Numbered from the stretch's first letter, positions 19,301 to 23,994 are shown. The stretch: 24,044 nucleotides of DNA from Kiritimatiellia bacterium (GCA_900771325.1 CAAGNN010000010.1:1-24044), one strand, 5' to 3'. The notes: generated from the letters alone by a model not told the origin. Numbers and translations are program-made.

Positions 19301-22300
19301 ACTGGCGTTAACCTCTCTGGGGATGTTGCGCGCAAGTTTAGCAAGCGTGGACCTGGCACCTGGATTCAGCTGGATAAACTTGCTGGGCCTAATCGCGAGG
19401 TGTTGAAGGGTGTGCCGATTGACGTCGAGGGTGGTACCTTCAGCTACCGCATCGGCGGGGCCGAGCACTCCTTGGCCAACGACGTGACCGATGCCACCAT
19501 TACCATCTTCGACGGCGCGCGGTTGGAGGGCGATGTGGCCTTCCCGGCCGGCTCGCCGATCGTCATTGAGGAAGGCGGCACGCTGGCGCCCTATGTGCCG
19601 GGTGTGGCGGGCTCCTCCATAACGGTTCAGAACTTGACCTTGCGCTCGGGGGCCATCTTGGAGTTCGACCTCGCCAACACCACTGGCGGCTCGCTCAAGA
19701 ACGCCGCTGGCGACACGGTCTCCTTCCTGGGTAACCTCACTGTCCGCCTCGTCAATCTGCCGACCACTCTGTCCAGCAAGGTGCAGTTGACCCACTTCGC
19801 CGCTTCGCCCAGTGGCATTCCCACCCTCTTCTGCCCGGAGGCGGTGGCGCTTGATGCGGCGGTGGAGCTGGAGGCGGATGACACTGGCATCTATCAGCTC
19901 TTCCTCGTGCCCTCGGGGACCTCCTACACCTGGGCCGATCAGGATGGCAAGTGGTCCGACGCTGCCTGGCAGCAGGGCGGAGAGCCCGACAAGCCCTTCC
20001 CGGGAGACTTGATGAGCGAAGGCACGCCGCCGGCGCGTATCCAGGCGAGCAGTTGGGATGTCACGCTTGCCGTTGACAAGGGTTCGGACTCGCTCTCCGC
20101 GCTTGACGGCAAGGATTGGGCGATGACGGGCCTAGTGCTCTCTGCGGCCGCGAACCGCAAGATTACCCTCACCGAGGACCTCTCCACCTTTGCTGAACCG
20201 CTGCCTGGCGGTATCGCCCTCAACCGTCTGCTCGTCAAGGGCGCGGTGTGGAAGTTGGGTGCTGGCGAGGTGACCGTCTCGGCCCCGATTGCTTTCCACC
20301 AGGCGGGCGATGGGTCGCTCAGCATTGCGGCCTCTACGCTCAAGCTCACGCACCCGCTCCTGGTTCAGCAGTTGGTTAACGACACCGATCGCACCACCGT
20401 CCCCGTGCCAATTGACATCGCCGAAGGGGCCACCCTGGACTTCGCCCTCGCCGTCAGCGAGGCGGAAGGCAAGGTCATCGCCGCTCAGAACCCGACCTAT
20501 ACGCCCACCGCCCAGACCCTCTCGGGCGACATTTCCGGCTCGGGCACGCTCCGCGTCTCCGGCGCAAAGAACAAAGTCACCCTCACCGGCTCGGTCGATA
20601 ACAGCCTGGTCTATGATGTGACCGGCTCGGATGCCTCCCTTATCCTCAAGGGCAACATTCCCGAGACGACGCCTGGTCCCACGCGCACCGTCACCGTCGC
20701 CGCTGGCTCCACCCTTGCGGTTCAGGCCGAGAGCGCGCTCGGTTGGTCGCCCTGGGCGGCCAAGCTCAAGGCGGCGGCTACCGACGGGGCGCAGGTCTCC
20801 ACCCTGGGCAACGCGCGCTTCCGCGGCTCGGTGGAGGTGACCGGCACCGGCACGACCACCTTCGGCTCGGCGCAGGGCTACCTCGATGGCACAACCACCT
20901 TCACCGTCCCGGAGGGCGCCACCCTCGCCCTCGGCGGGTCCTGGCAGTCGCCGGACGATACGGCCGCCACGGCCACGCTCACCAAGCGCGGCGCGGGCAC
21001 GCTCGCAATCACCGGCTTCTACGAGTCGAACCTCCCGCTCACCGTTGCCGAGGGCACCGTCGAGGTGGCCACCAACGGCTCCATTGGTGTCTCCGAGCTC
21101 AACCCGGCAATCAAGGCCGATTGGACGCTCGCGAGCGGCGCCACGCTGCGCCTGGGCAATGGCAGCCAGGTGAATCTGAGTAACGGTAGCCTCTTGGTCT
21201 CCTCGGGCGCGACGCTCGACCTGGCCGAGTATGGGCGCGAGGTGATTGGCGCGGTGACGCTCCAGAACGGCGCGGTCATCCGCATTGGCGAGAACGGCAC
21301 CCTAGGCAACACCACCTTCAGGAGTGCGGTCAACGCCAGCGGCACCATCTGGGTGAACCTCGATTCGCTCGACCCCGCCACCTTCGGCACCTCGAACACC
21401 TCCAAGACCTCCTACAACCTCCTCACCTTCGAGATGTTCTCTGGCACGGGCATCTTCCGCCTCGGCGGTGCCAAGCAGGTTGAGTGGGCCAAGGCCGGCT
21501 GGACCCTGCGCACCACCGCCTCTGCGGTGATCCTCGAATCCTTCGGCGGCAGCAACGGCGTCTACACCTGGGCCGGTAAGGCCGATCAGCACGCTTGGGC
21601 CGACCCCGTCTGGGTCCTCTACGCGAACGAGGCGAATAAGCAACGCCGCGCTTGGCCCTCCGCCGAGGATGTCCAGAACCCCTACGTTGCCTTCCTCGAC
21701 AAGGTGACCGTGGCCAACAGCGACAACGTCGAGCTGGAAGAGGCGATCCCCGAGGCGGCCCGCACCATCGATTGGGACCTGCCCGCGCAGACCCTCGGCG
21801 GCTTGCGGTGCGCCAACGATGCGCTCGCCTACACCCTCACCGCGAAGAACGCCACCGCCAAGACCCTCTCGGTGAAGGGCGAGTTCCTCAAGACTGGCGA
21901 GGGGGCCCTCGTCATCCAGCGGCCGCTTGAGTTGGGGGCCGATGGCGCACTCAAGCTCCTGGGCGGCATCACCCGCCTGGAGGGCTCCCTCTCCTCCGCC
22001 TCGGGTGACTTCAAGAAGCCCCTCACCCTCGCCGGGGGTGCCGAGCTCGCCTTCAACTATATTAGCGGCAATGCCGCGCTCGGCGGCCTCTTCACGGGCG
22101 ATGGCACCGGCACGCTCCGCTTCAGCAGCACCGGCAACCTCACCGTCTCCGTCGCGCTCGACGGCCTCAAGACCTTGGCGGTTGATAATGGCACGGCCGC
22201 CCTCACCGCCGCCGGGCAGACCACCCTCGCCCCCGAGGTCCAGCTGGCGGACGGTGCCACCCTCGCCTACAACCCCACCGCCCTCGCCCAGGGAGGCGCG

Positions 22301-23452
22301 GTCAAGCTCCTCGTCAACCCTGCGGCCAGCACGCCTGCCGGCACCCTCTCCTGGGGCGCCGAGGCCAGCAACGAGACCGCGAAGGCGCCGCGCTTGAGCG
22401 TTGCCGATGGGGCCTCGGCGGATGTGCCTTCGGTCAACGTGGCCGAACTGCGCTACGCGCCGGCCTCGGGTCACCTGGTTCTCGATCCCGGCCACGCCGT
22501 CCTCCCGGCCTCCGCCAAGCTCACGCTGAGCAACAACGCCTCCGTCGCCACCGCCTTCTGGATGGGTGCCGACACGGCTCAGGGTGCCACCTTCGACTAC
22601 GCCGGCCTCACCGGCACCGGCCTAATGAGCGTCGAGCCGGTCATCGACCCGGCGGCCGATGCCTCCTGGCGCACCACCCGCACCTTCACGCTGGCCCTCG
22701 ACCCGGCCTCCAGCGACGAGGCGCGCACCTTCCGCGGCACCTTCGCCGGGGCCCTCACGGCCGAGGGTGAACGCATCGATGCCGCCCTCACCGTTCAGAA
22801 CGCAGCCACCGACCCGGCCTCCGGCACCGCCCGCTTCGTCCTCGCCGGCTCCTCCGAGAGCACCTACCTCGGGCCGCTGACCATTGGCGAGCGCACCCGC
22901 GTGGATGTCACCGGCAGCTGGTTTGGTCCCGTGACGGTCAACGCGGCTGGCGGCGAACTCGGCGGCTCGGGCACGGTTGCCTCGGGCGAGCAGCTGGTGA
23001 AGATTCCCGCCGGCGGCCTCATCACCGCCTCGGCCATCGGCCCGCGTGCCCACGCTAACGGCTCTGTCACCACCGAGCTCATCCCCACCAAGCTCACCAT
23101 CGGCGGAACCCTCTCGATGGAGCCCGGCTCTAAGCTCCGCGTCGTCATCCGCAACAACGCCCAGGAGGCCTCCGAAACCTCCTGCATCCAGACCGAACGC
23201 CTCCTGCTGCCCTCGATTGTCGATGACCCCAATAACGAGGTCAAGCTCCAGGTCGTTATCGATGACGAGGCCGATGCCTTCGCCTCCAACGCCAAGATCC
23301 TCGGCTGGAATACCATCGATGGCGCCGGCAAGATTAACGGCACTATCCTGGATGTCAACGGCAACGAACGCACCGACTACGTCCTCCGCCAGAAGTCCGA
23401 CGGCCTCTATCTCTACCGTTCCGCCTCCCGCTTCTGGATGATTCTGCGCTAA
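4301..23452 (+). CDS. Giant secreted multidomain beta-helix/LamG protein (PATR-type), 6,383 residues
   Basis: This is one uninterrupted ORF, probably for an exported surface or extracellular protein of roughly 0.65 MDa. A Sec signal peptide (MTRAMSFWMAGLLALLPLGF, then SAQA) is predicted to be cut near residue 24. In order: LamG-like domain 1 (about 26-290), a beta-rich domain (about 301-469), VNF module M1 (472-675), PATR beta-helix, M2 (884-1083), PATR, LamG-like domain 2 (1424-1624), M3 (1933-2154), beta-helix, M4 (2880-3098), long beta-helix, M5 (4362-4607), then beta-helix with two end-cap regions up to the C-terminus. PATR hallmarks include SGSGKLTKRGAGELRVV, TLTKRGAGTLAITGF and NDFVGGTMVAGTLLW. 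There is no ~280-residue autotransporter barrel, and no LPXTG, PEP-CTERM or T9SS tail was recognised; it ends GLYLYRSASRFWMILR. LamG folds often bind glycans, so adhesion or polysaccharide binding is plausible but unproven. It has its own promoter and terminator. Confidence 0.93.
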   Translation: MTRAMSFWMAGLLALLPLGFSAQAADVGVTMLHKMDFEAVMAEASNALAPVDLGAGGRAFPMSTNAGVTFNASKVTGWNSTTEGVGGLCTGPGFRFRNASGLGCSTATGWTITFFAKPSAALGGSLKGVLGCTIGPEGAEDTASLNLNVAIGNGGYVLKVTRASTSETTAEQATLSVTDGENKAASASQVWHHYAIRCVPAGSGQPTFELWQDGVKQGTMTIACVTDGTWVMKEFIMGAVRADGHVSTDLGSNSAYEVAPPAAQFMDEVALFDRPLSPAGLMWLKDHPAEVPPSDVAVPRFGVISAEFRNVGIGNAKYVQVNFGSSEMARVGMYASTALQHGAKLEGATIFFRENSTDTGDNGNALRMLLLNGANEVLGVSDAAVPTPQVNTKMTASYTFATPPAVDLHTAYKICLTNQEVAVGDTFDPDSGIDVRYLLLKKSAYGEDFNVPGNKIWVPAMNFRLRANAPALNVNFTKGESPLVEGTDYGVVPYPAAQWRSVTSDGTDGITITQDVTDSVGATVSLTAKARLIESSSAGTAYPLFRDTLMDSDADASAVSVELTGIPYKHYDLYVYMAAPTGVNNYFDKNGPVFLNDDTSRYYYMEADQSTASVSATPTSWGSAQDSSWGTAVIGTNVLRIADLTDEQIKVTAHRMDAGAEARGAITAIQVVEVPTNGLAVWSATLTGDHLASTQPFTNTRGKTKLLGELTENDCAEVTVAGAATLTLDAAAAPGQLSVVGGGTLTLAGAQTLTTEIALSEGTLAVTAEAAALEGCTITVAEAAVLAPRTTVSALVTGAGSVTIEAGQTGALANTANDFVGGTMVAGTLLWQGAAAYSTGTITVNAGGVFDLNGLPCAQAVTLAGGTLKGAFDAATDTIPSEVFSVNFNQDQGKVGDSETGGLVAMRGSYWVNSASASGTNQALTLVPYDQIAVAGASTQTLANALSWTCRGHWANGNNQTSYLKGYLDENSNIPVVLTFSLPEEKVKFGWDLYLYANTDTGGATFSAKDLIGDDGVTTSYTYSNGALVTGSTAGFGNSNTGTETVAEGVNVLKVPGLLDRSLRVNSPNRDGRGCIAAVQGVFNKPNGYFGVLTVTADSVLEAPEAGKALRLGYATVSGSGKLTKRGAGELRVVKSTFGAQTLAVAEGTCTVGEGNALESLNVTVGLGTTFAAEAGMESLAVASLAGAGTVELGDLTALTFTGSGAGTASFTGEFTATTRTVAAEVVCVFIKQGANTQQLAQLPTLLTFEIQAQAGTLKVNAATAQTLKRLVTTGGTFATDGVGEASVDFAQMASGAVNFTSRATAKSARPAMESAGDATVSRFTLAEGGTILYYSRADLAKYFPAGFIPEGEYTVQLGADLYSELSYPAIFTVMGAPATARFTVLTSAGKAAPSDSWSASGNTITIKDSSAITGTVEVLGKPMFHYTFDRGNLDKADDVEAGVGFNDENCTYADSDNGQCLASGTPWSGGFRLESGAWTFGTYFRLKAAQEKDVVFGFGQAGTAGALYLTKGVGNTVTLWHNPTGSGVVELFTVPLAGSSETWNHLLLVHTEGTITCYVNGVQLAVAKGDFAKTLTQFQVGSFHGGVGHGFTKWAGHDGQVDDLAVWSSALVGRQVTQAAAKVMGHWRWREGETPTETLDVAAADWQDVKGTPGSWPGTADDSNYTAAVSITASATLEELVEAMASFPAREVLWEGAALTFTPGATALTLPAGSPRLAVANEVVVDLAGVGQKLLQAAYAGQVQVTLADGFYSGEVTLRNAPEGISVTVVSNGNGLVVQPSLETPITGGAYARTLTGDANWNEAGAWTNLADGTTVDVLPAGATVFLTVTADATLTMGSERPELADLFVDGAGALTLNYGNLGLAAKADYANAPFERTLLTSLAGLPENLTIRTSALNYGAYATIAYTETAVVATVNAPEGLWQESGTERIISINFADAEANKVTGTALEGLAGYEVHAALWSQFVGTSQTGQTVNAYDYADRTNGSAAAVATGMLTYTTGTVWKTTAVDANARGLFKGYLDDNGSNNWASSTLSATVVLPADWSARYTAILYKAADTNLDKTKFTAALINGVWYSYVNEVLTSLVNFPANALPGAEYDWGSPKARQEYTAGTNVMVVSGLSGQTFTTEKWASRGAWTSFDARGGLAAIQLKEERSVSPGEAKTFIAIAEASGNNVVRWADLTWRNENGDQGTGAPTATDAATIVLTGDLNLNLSGMAVKHLTICGNGHAVSFNNRTEATVGSWAFVNDTVLELKQGEALPANTVVYPKRVRYAYPYEGDMTTTDRYEQEFAAGYTGALTPQGGLVEFSNGAVHFTGLPITATETDLIFSGDTVVTLADGVPFSFGTANLTFKDNAKVTAKVMRLCDEGPARTVNLAMTDDATITITGNVNDSRGNNSLLWPHWAGTLNASLRDRAKVLAEQAVMVLGVADADTLQGRLTLADDAEVRVAGLYGYGSVAATSYDINLKGGKLLIGSRGGVAQEGIRPISLNFQGGTFGAWQDVEMLGDPARQLFTSVTGNPLFAGEATMIFTSPEPFFTDTAARAILSSGGLVLRGKDFAALPSFQVLGGQLTLAGCAPEMGSLTLSGGSLELDAAFPTVSVLSIPVDTIIHLPLREKLAEGGYITMANGRQIPALTHAVFELALDPDRSETSRVLPLVPLVLGGYTEGTEPQVKGFGVLNNTNSAISDYAAVFRSGSAGRGLYAELTGNEVLKEHTVHLNAATEALEGGGYPLLQSTLNAYPYHIFSGELANAKILVPAAGVALPHAAFIGNPIRIVAQGSTPGVLLQGINYTFSTDVTFDLSAWAAAMPNLVCGAIKGVPASICLMSGGAVKAPASVRLKVDFGSAYTLPAGVEASVETTAQGVYYVLRYERRARTLSVNFTDSTVPLVSPPVQVGAYALPIAGWNSLEGVFSSATLKVSDMGGVAQEVAMGAADPAQSTQLLCYTSQTNLAPSASTSLLQVRLDDSTEQQLRLVNLPFAAYRVALIFANDLEGAAYATATINGNTYAMDAEGYPRRDITGYTALDAQGNPVVSIPADTQWGSTDFTPASAPVTLGANALVSDVLTAQTVTVKLPGFTYAQRYAGLAALQILEAPGTDAVGQILTCTYTFPADGDYELAALTLGGSATTWENGPENTLVLTSDHAVTLTLPKSFEADRIICSGSGTIALRVEGDGGAALRELDAEQLANVTVDFPAAGLVFTPANGTSRFEQSFDNGGSAYTIAEGATLALGEHSGIVTEFDDNGTATLDIDEVNSRGTLRRDYPVTQTSNVMFSYLTFAFKDGTATRDPNNSAYSLVVEEGDTFRHPNRFHLQNSAGRWAYTQTGGQASFGATAADQGGMLLFNNGAVANGVATITITGNSDTRLDATMIWAWKEGTRVNISVGQEATLALGSKGLRINSGASRQSITFTATRRGTLEAKDATLEATAGVTTTFDGGRLTTKQTEANFTLPMVFTGTDTDPTIVAPERFSTIVLSGANSGEGKMVVEQGTLAIANASALGSASVTVKAGATFESRNFASGATLSGKVSFASGSTCSATTTADVSGGYTARIAGTLDFPDGLSTVTFRLNGTAYTVLDSDVNAAAGTVAFRAGAQQALEDLTWNVNGPGGEWAEGGSAPWMDNKTYWNGARVSFPAGVVGAERTVGPIAGYIRPGSFTMQEGLGDGYHFTTDDGILDLRDCVASDGSLDLGSGTTFDVPIALDSPSMTLKQGALTLRLLGVMSNNYKTASLLSSDNVNGTTHGVWGRDAYNNDITWSPHAGETQRLAVHENQLTGGRKVTIAGQVADDGSVSGGTVEFAGNIADSNWNGKFSGTFEVRDGATLDFTMTQGGDNKGQGNDPFFRGISLAGRADPVFTLCNGATLRFSKCRNILGGINQATTQNIIESQPYLIGYHSTLDFAYTANNHQILPFGVRFNGDGAKMVINDPKTSNNNGMFVSRGATFIVSGIGEAGDLADPATDTASAPTDDTYGKLTRGITAIIDARDNTGLVRLDTGINGRDDITFQVGEGSTLRLLANLTHPGSRSSDTVAFYKTGLGRLTLEYPTIAARNTLLVKEGTLGGSAELTHVDSAITVAAGTTIEGGLRVPTLTIGAGATLALDATGVKPLRCDRALFTPNATVTVASLLPEGEIPSAANREPVKVMSWGSAQSVDSVDFRLDAALVNAGYGLEVRDDGLYLMRNVVYVRELSFEGTPNSLTVAWFEPNGWYREEDPATKRDFDPAENETATALFLLPADLYTAGSEAPQLTLLLTREANFSAVRVGVKVTEQDFDEEGNPTTREVIRPLQASITYLYDLTNEALPSVGEAYAFTWVSTRLVEGPDATTLAAVTASIPAEYAYTLLDATVVVYASATTFTPALNLNFTGKTSGDPAWVSLDAGNCGAVPYAGVYWNNFAVNGGSGTELVAEGADGRMLLRAQATVAGVTAEDGEAAACEVSVISSGAETVVSRRGEGNVSLSASFLKGQGVGNDTELLTAGGFSAPGVDNGWQVQVKNIPFANYDLYLLFAGSADGEVVYPAVRIKVGSNDWRTYSVANGFVAPADRTDVWRGRGSLVLGTFVNASNMLHLRLSSAIGESLEICGIDGQLGTPGSVGLAALQIVQCTDGVANVRLGTGNWSDPAGWARETSGGQQTGRWIDATDEALRWASIPTTSYLTADMVATTPFLRITGGSDLRLNGSEGLLSTGTVDLYNALAGARVTFEKNLFAAAPNVVMAPNITVRVPESDGSATCDFRWVYDDVTRSGTASTEATLQKTQSGELTLTRKNLNKLQIDDGTLWLSTTADGDYTRATPITGQGILGKTGIGRVTIAGNDMQLEGVTGVHVSQGSLLWALNTRVSPNGQRHIVDGGTLIVQGSGENNSSVARMPNAIIEVSNGGVFSIRGTNGLRTSVPTTIVNDGGTVESFYNFNSVTTQDHTHTGPIVLRNGKVSLVRDGSAWWWAYKYQGLVVHGELSVESGADNAITITNPYGAGEGLCFSEEGTGLTVAAGATLTSHVGITGVNLSGDVARKFSKRGPGTWIQLDKLAGPNREVLKGVPIDVEGGTFSYRIGGAEHSLANDVTDATITIFDGARLEGDVAFPAGSPIVIEEGGTLAPYVPGVAGSSITVQNLTLRSGAILEFDLANTTGGSLKNAAGDTVSFLGNLTVRLVNLPTTLSSKVQLTHFAASPSGIPTLFCPEAVALDAAVELEADDTGIYQLFLVPSGTSYTWADQDGKWSDAAWQQGGEPDKPFPGDLMSEGTPPARIQASSWDVTLAVDKGSDSLSALDGKDWAMTGLVLSAAANRKITLTEDLSTFAEPLPGGIALNRLLVKGAVWKLGAGEVTVSAPIAFHQAGDGSLSIAASTLKLTHPLLVQQLVNDTDRTTVPVPIDIAEGATLDFALAVSEAEGKVIAAQNPTYTPTAQTLSGDISGSGTLRVSGAKNKVTLTGSVDNSLVYDVTGSDASLILKGNIPETTPGPTRTVTVAAGSTLAVQAESALGWSPWAAKLKAAATDGAQVSTLGNARFRGSVEVTGTGTTTFGSAQGYLDGTTTFTVPEGATLALGGSWQSPDDTAATATLTKRGAGTLAITGFYESNLPLTVAEGTVEVATNGSIGVSELNPAIKADWTLASGATLRLGNGSQVNLSNGSLLVSSGATLDLAEYGREVIGAVTLQNGAVIRIGENGTLGNTTFRSAVNASGTIWVNLDSLDPATFGTSNTSKTSYNLLTFEMFSGTGIFRLGGAKQVEWAKAGWTLRTTASAVILESFGGSNGVYTWAGKADQHAWADPVWVLYANEANKQRRAWPSAEDVQNPYVAFLDKVTVANSDNVELEEAIPEAARTIDWDLPAQTLGGLRCANDALAYTLTAKNATAKTLSVKGEFLKTGEGALVIQRPLELGADGALKLLGGITRLEGSLSSASGDFKKPLTLAGGAELAFNYISGNAALGGLFTGDGTGTLRFSSTGNLTVSVALDGLKTLAVDNGTAALTAAGQTTLAPEVQLADGATLAYNPTALAQGGAVKLLVNPAASTPAGTLSWGAEASNETAKAPRLSVADGASADVPSVNVAELRYAPASGHLVLDPGHAVLPASAKLTLSNNASVATAFWMGADTAQGATFDYAGLTGTGLMSVEPVIDPAADASWRTTRTFTLALDPASSDEARTFRGTFAGALTAEGERIDAALTVQNAATDPASGTARFVLAGSSESTYLGPLTIGERTRVDVTGSWFGPVTVNAAGGELGGSGTVASGEQLVKIPAGGLITASAIGPRAHANGSVTTELIPTKLTIGGTLSMEPGSKLRVVIRNNAQEASETSCIQTERLLLPSIVDDPNNEVKLQVVIDDEADAFASNAKILGWNTIDGAGKINGTILDVNGNERTDYVLRQKSDGLYLYRSASRFWMILR
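4376..5167 (+). other. LamG/concanavalin-A-like domain 1 of the giant protein
   Basis: LamG landmarks are visible: a TGWTITFFAKP strand, WHHYAIRCVP followed by TFELWQDGVKQG (the usual 'W.hha...d...l.lyvDG' pattern), and the closing FMDEVALFDRPLSPAGL strand ('iDevriydraLs'). Such domains commonly bind carbohydrate or Ca2+-dependent ligands; the ligand here is unknown. Confidence 0.75.
5714..6325 (+). repeat. VNF module copy 1 (204 residues) in the giant protein
   Basis: It begins LNVNFTKGESPLV, continues through PYPAAQWRS and YKHYDLYVYMAA, and closes with GTNVLRIADL and GAITAIQVVEVP. The layout matches copies 2-5. Predicted all-beta, probably jelly-roll-like; not assignable to a named family by eye. 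Confidence 0.7.
6326..6949 (+). other. PATR-type beta-helix segment 1
   Basis: Short Gly/Thr/Ala-rich strands in a regular pattern: GGGTLTLAGAQTLTTEIALS, then TGAGSVTIEAGQTGALANTA, then NDFVGGTMVAGTLLWQG and ITVNAGGVFDLNGL. The last two match the autotransporter-associated beta-strand consensus 'NtytGgTtvnaGtL'. Confidence 0.75.
6950..7549 (+). repeat. VNF module copy 2 (200 residues) in the giant protein
   Basis: It begins FSVNFNQDQGKVGD, contains LKGYLDENSN (shared with copy 3 as FKGYLDDNGSN) and FGWDLYLYANTD, and ends VNVLKVPGL ... RGCIAAVQGVF. Confidence 0.75.
8570..9172 (+). other. LamG/concanavalin-A-like domain 2 of the giant protein
   Basis: The best-conserved LamG in the protein: FHYTFDRGNLD start, GAWTFGTYFRLK strand, TWNHLLLVHTEGTITCYVNG central strands, and GQVDDLAVWSSAL closing strand. 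It occurs far inside the chain, which is unusual for a protein with another LamG at its N-terminus. Confidence 0.85.
10097..10762 (+). repeat. VNF module copy 3 (222 residues) in the giant protein
   Basis: It begins ISINFADAEANKVTG, contains FKGYLDDNGSNNW, a YTAILYKAADT strand in the place of YDLY, and AGTNVMVVSGLS, and ends ARGGLAAIQLKE. Confidence 0.75.
12938..13594 (+). repeat. VNF module copy 4 (219 residues) in the giant protein
   Basis: It begins LSVNFTDSTVPLV, contains PIAGWNSLEGVF, YRVALIFANDLEGAAY and INGNTYAMD, and ends YAGLAALQILEAP. Confidence 0.75.
17384..18121 (+). repeat. VNF module copy 5 (246 residues) in the giant protein
   Basis: It begins LNLNFTGKTSGD, contains VPYAGVYWNNFAVNGG and FANYDLYLLFAGSADGE, and ends VGLAALQIVQCTD. 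It follows a separate beta-rich domain (about 16860-17380) that starts YVRELSFEGTPNSLTVAWFE. Confidence 0.75.
19541..19912 (+). other. Internal passenger end-cap-like region
   Basis: The order of motifs, IEEGGTLAPYVPG, then ITVQNLTLRSGAILEFDLAN, then TVRLVNLPTT, then DDTGIYQLFLV, follows the usual end of PATR passengers (GG-L-PG, then LTL-GA-L-FDL). Here it is internal, and a W-rich linker (YTWADQDGKWSDAAW) and more beta-helix follow it. Confidence 0.6.
22937..23449 (+). other. C-terminal passenger end-cap-like region and tail
   Basis: AGGELGGSGTVASGE, LTIGGTLSMEPGSKLRVVI and DGLYLYR repeat the end-cap order. The protein then stops after SASRFWMILR, with no barrel domain. A similar DGLYLMRNVVYVREL occurs internally near 16830-16875. 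Confidence 0.6.
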
Positions 23453-23457
23453 GACGC

Positions 23458-23492
23458 GCCCCCACACCCCTCGGGAGCGCGGTGCGCTCCAC
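23458..23492 (+). repeat. 35-nt direct repeat, copy 1
   Basis: It is identical over all 35 nt to 23664-23698, 206 nt downstream. It contains the perfect dyad GGAGCGC-ggt-GCGCTCC (23474-23490). Each copy is followed after a few bases by a longer terminator-like hairpin. Confidence 0.9.
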
Positions 23493-23494
23493 TC

Positions 23495-23528
23495 AAGCCG
23501 ACGCGCCCTCCGGGCACGTCGGCTTTTT
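23495..23528 (+). terminator. Rho-independent terminator of the giant-protein gene
   Basis: AAGCCGACG (23495-23503) pairs with CGTCGGCTT (23517-23525), and an inner GCCC-tcc-GGGC extends the helix. The run TTTTT (23524-23528) follows. It starts 42 nt after the stop codon. Confidence 0.92.
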
Positions 23529-23588
23529 CGATAGGCGATAGACGAGAGGCGAACGGGCCGCCGCTAGAGGTGGAAGGCCCGGCCAACA
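23528..23588 (+). repeat. 61-bp dispersed repeat, copy B
   Basis: Gapless match to 2498-2558. It begins at the end of the terminator T-run and leads directly into 22-bp repeat units at 23593. Confidence 0.75.
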
Positions 23589-23592
23589 GGCC

Positions 23593-23651
23593 GACCCGCC
23601 CCGGGTTGACCCCCGACCCGCCCCGGGTTCGAGGTGGAGCCGCCCGAGATG
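23593..23651 (+). repeat. 22-bp repeat, two perfect units and one degenerate
   Basis: The core GACCCGCCCCGGGTT is at 23593 and 23615, and a decayed core is at 23637 (GAGCCGCCCGAGATG). All are 22 nt apart. Spacers are gaccccc and cgaggtg; the second is also found in the array near 3921. A perfect hairpin GTGGGGGC-ttctc-GCCCCCAC (23651-23671) follows. Confidence 0.85.
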
Positions 23652-23663
23652 TGGGGGCTTCTC

Positions 23664-23730
23664 GCCCCCACACCCCTCGGGAGCGCGGTGCGCTCCACCC
23701 CGGCCGAAGCGCCCTTCGGGCACTTCGGCT
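23664..23730 (+). repeat. Second copy of the 35-nt repeat plus terminator-like hairpin
   Basis: After the 35-nt repeat (23664-23698) comes GCCGAAG (23703-23709), which pairs with CTTCGGC (23723-23729) around cGCCC-ttc-GGGCa. Relative to the first copy one C-G pair is replaced by A-T, so pairing is kept. The tail (CTCTCTGTC) is only weakly T-rich, so termination is less certain. Confidence 0.75.
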
Positions 23731-23994
23731 CTCTGTCATCTCTCATCCGTCATCTGTCATCGCGAGCGTAGCGAGCCTCCCCCGGCCGCTCCAATGGCCG
23801 CGCCCTGGCCGTTGCCCCGCCTGGCTCGAGGCTTCCTTACCGAAAGGCCAGCCCTCCTCCTGCCGTTAACGGTGTTGGCATAGCGCCTTCGCTTCGCTCG
23901 GCCTTCTGTGGCGCGGCATATTTGCCGCGCAGCGAGCGTCAGCGAGCGCCTGGCTCAAAGCCCCCAGCCCACCTCCTGCCGCGCCCTTCCCCCA
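23731..23994 (+). other. Non-coding tail with short repeats and hairpins
   Basis: No gene is supported. The stretch holds GTCATC-type units (23733-23761), GCGAGCGTAGCGAGC (23762-23776), a GCGCGGC-atattt-GCCGCGC hairpin (23911-23930) and GCGAGC-gtca-GCGAGC (23932-23947). These are relatives of the elements upstream of the two accessory promoters. Confidence 0.6.

Noticed and set aside
16343..19795. Antisense ORF of 1,150 codons, and other long minus-strand ORFs (e.g. 5048-7159, 7886-9529, 10436-12217, 12251-14323)
   Set aside because: They lie fully inside the well-supported + strand giant gene. GC-rich codon bias removes stop codons from the complementary frame. Their translations are low-complexity with no recognisable domain and no ribosome-binding context.
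22937..23452. C-terminal autotransporter beta-barrel
   Set aside because: The last ~170 residues read as a passenger end-cap. There is no series of amphipathic strands of barrel length and no terminal Phe/Trp barrel signature beyond the short RFWMILR tail.
23449..23869. Small ORFs on both strands after the giant gene
   Set aside because: They cover the terminator and duplicated repeats; no homology or initiation signal supports them.
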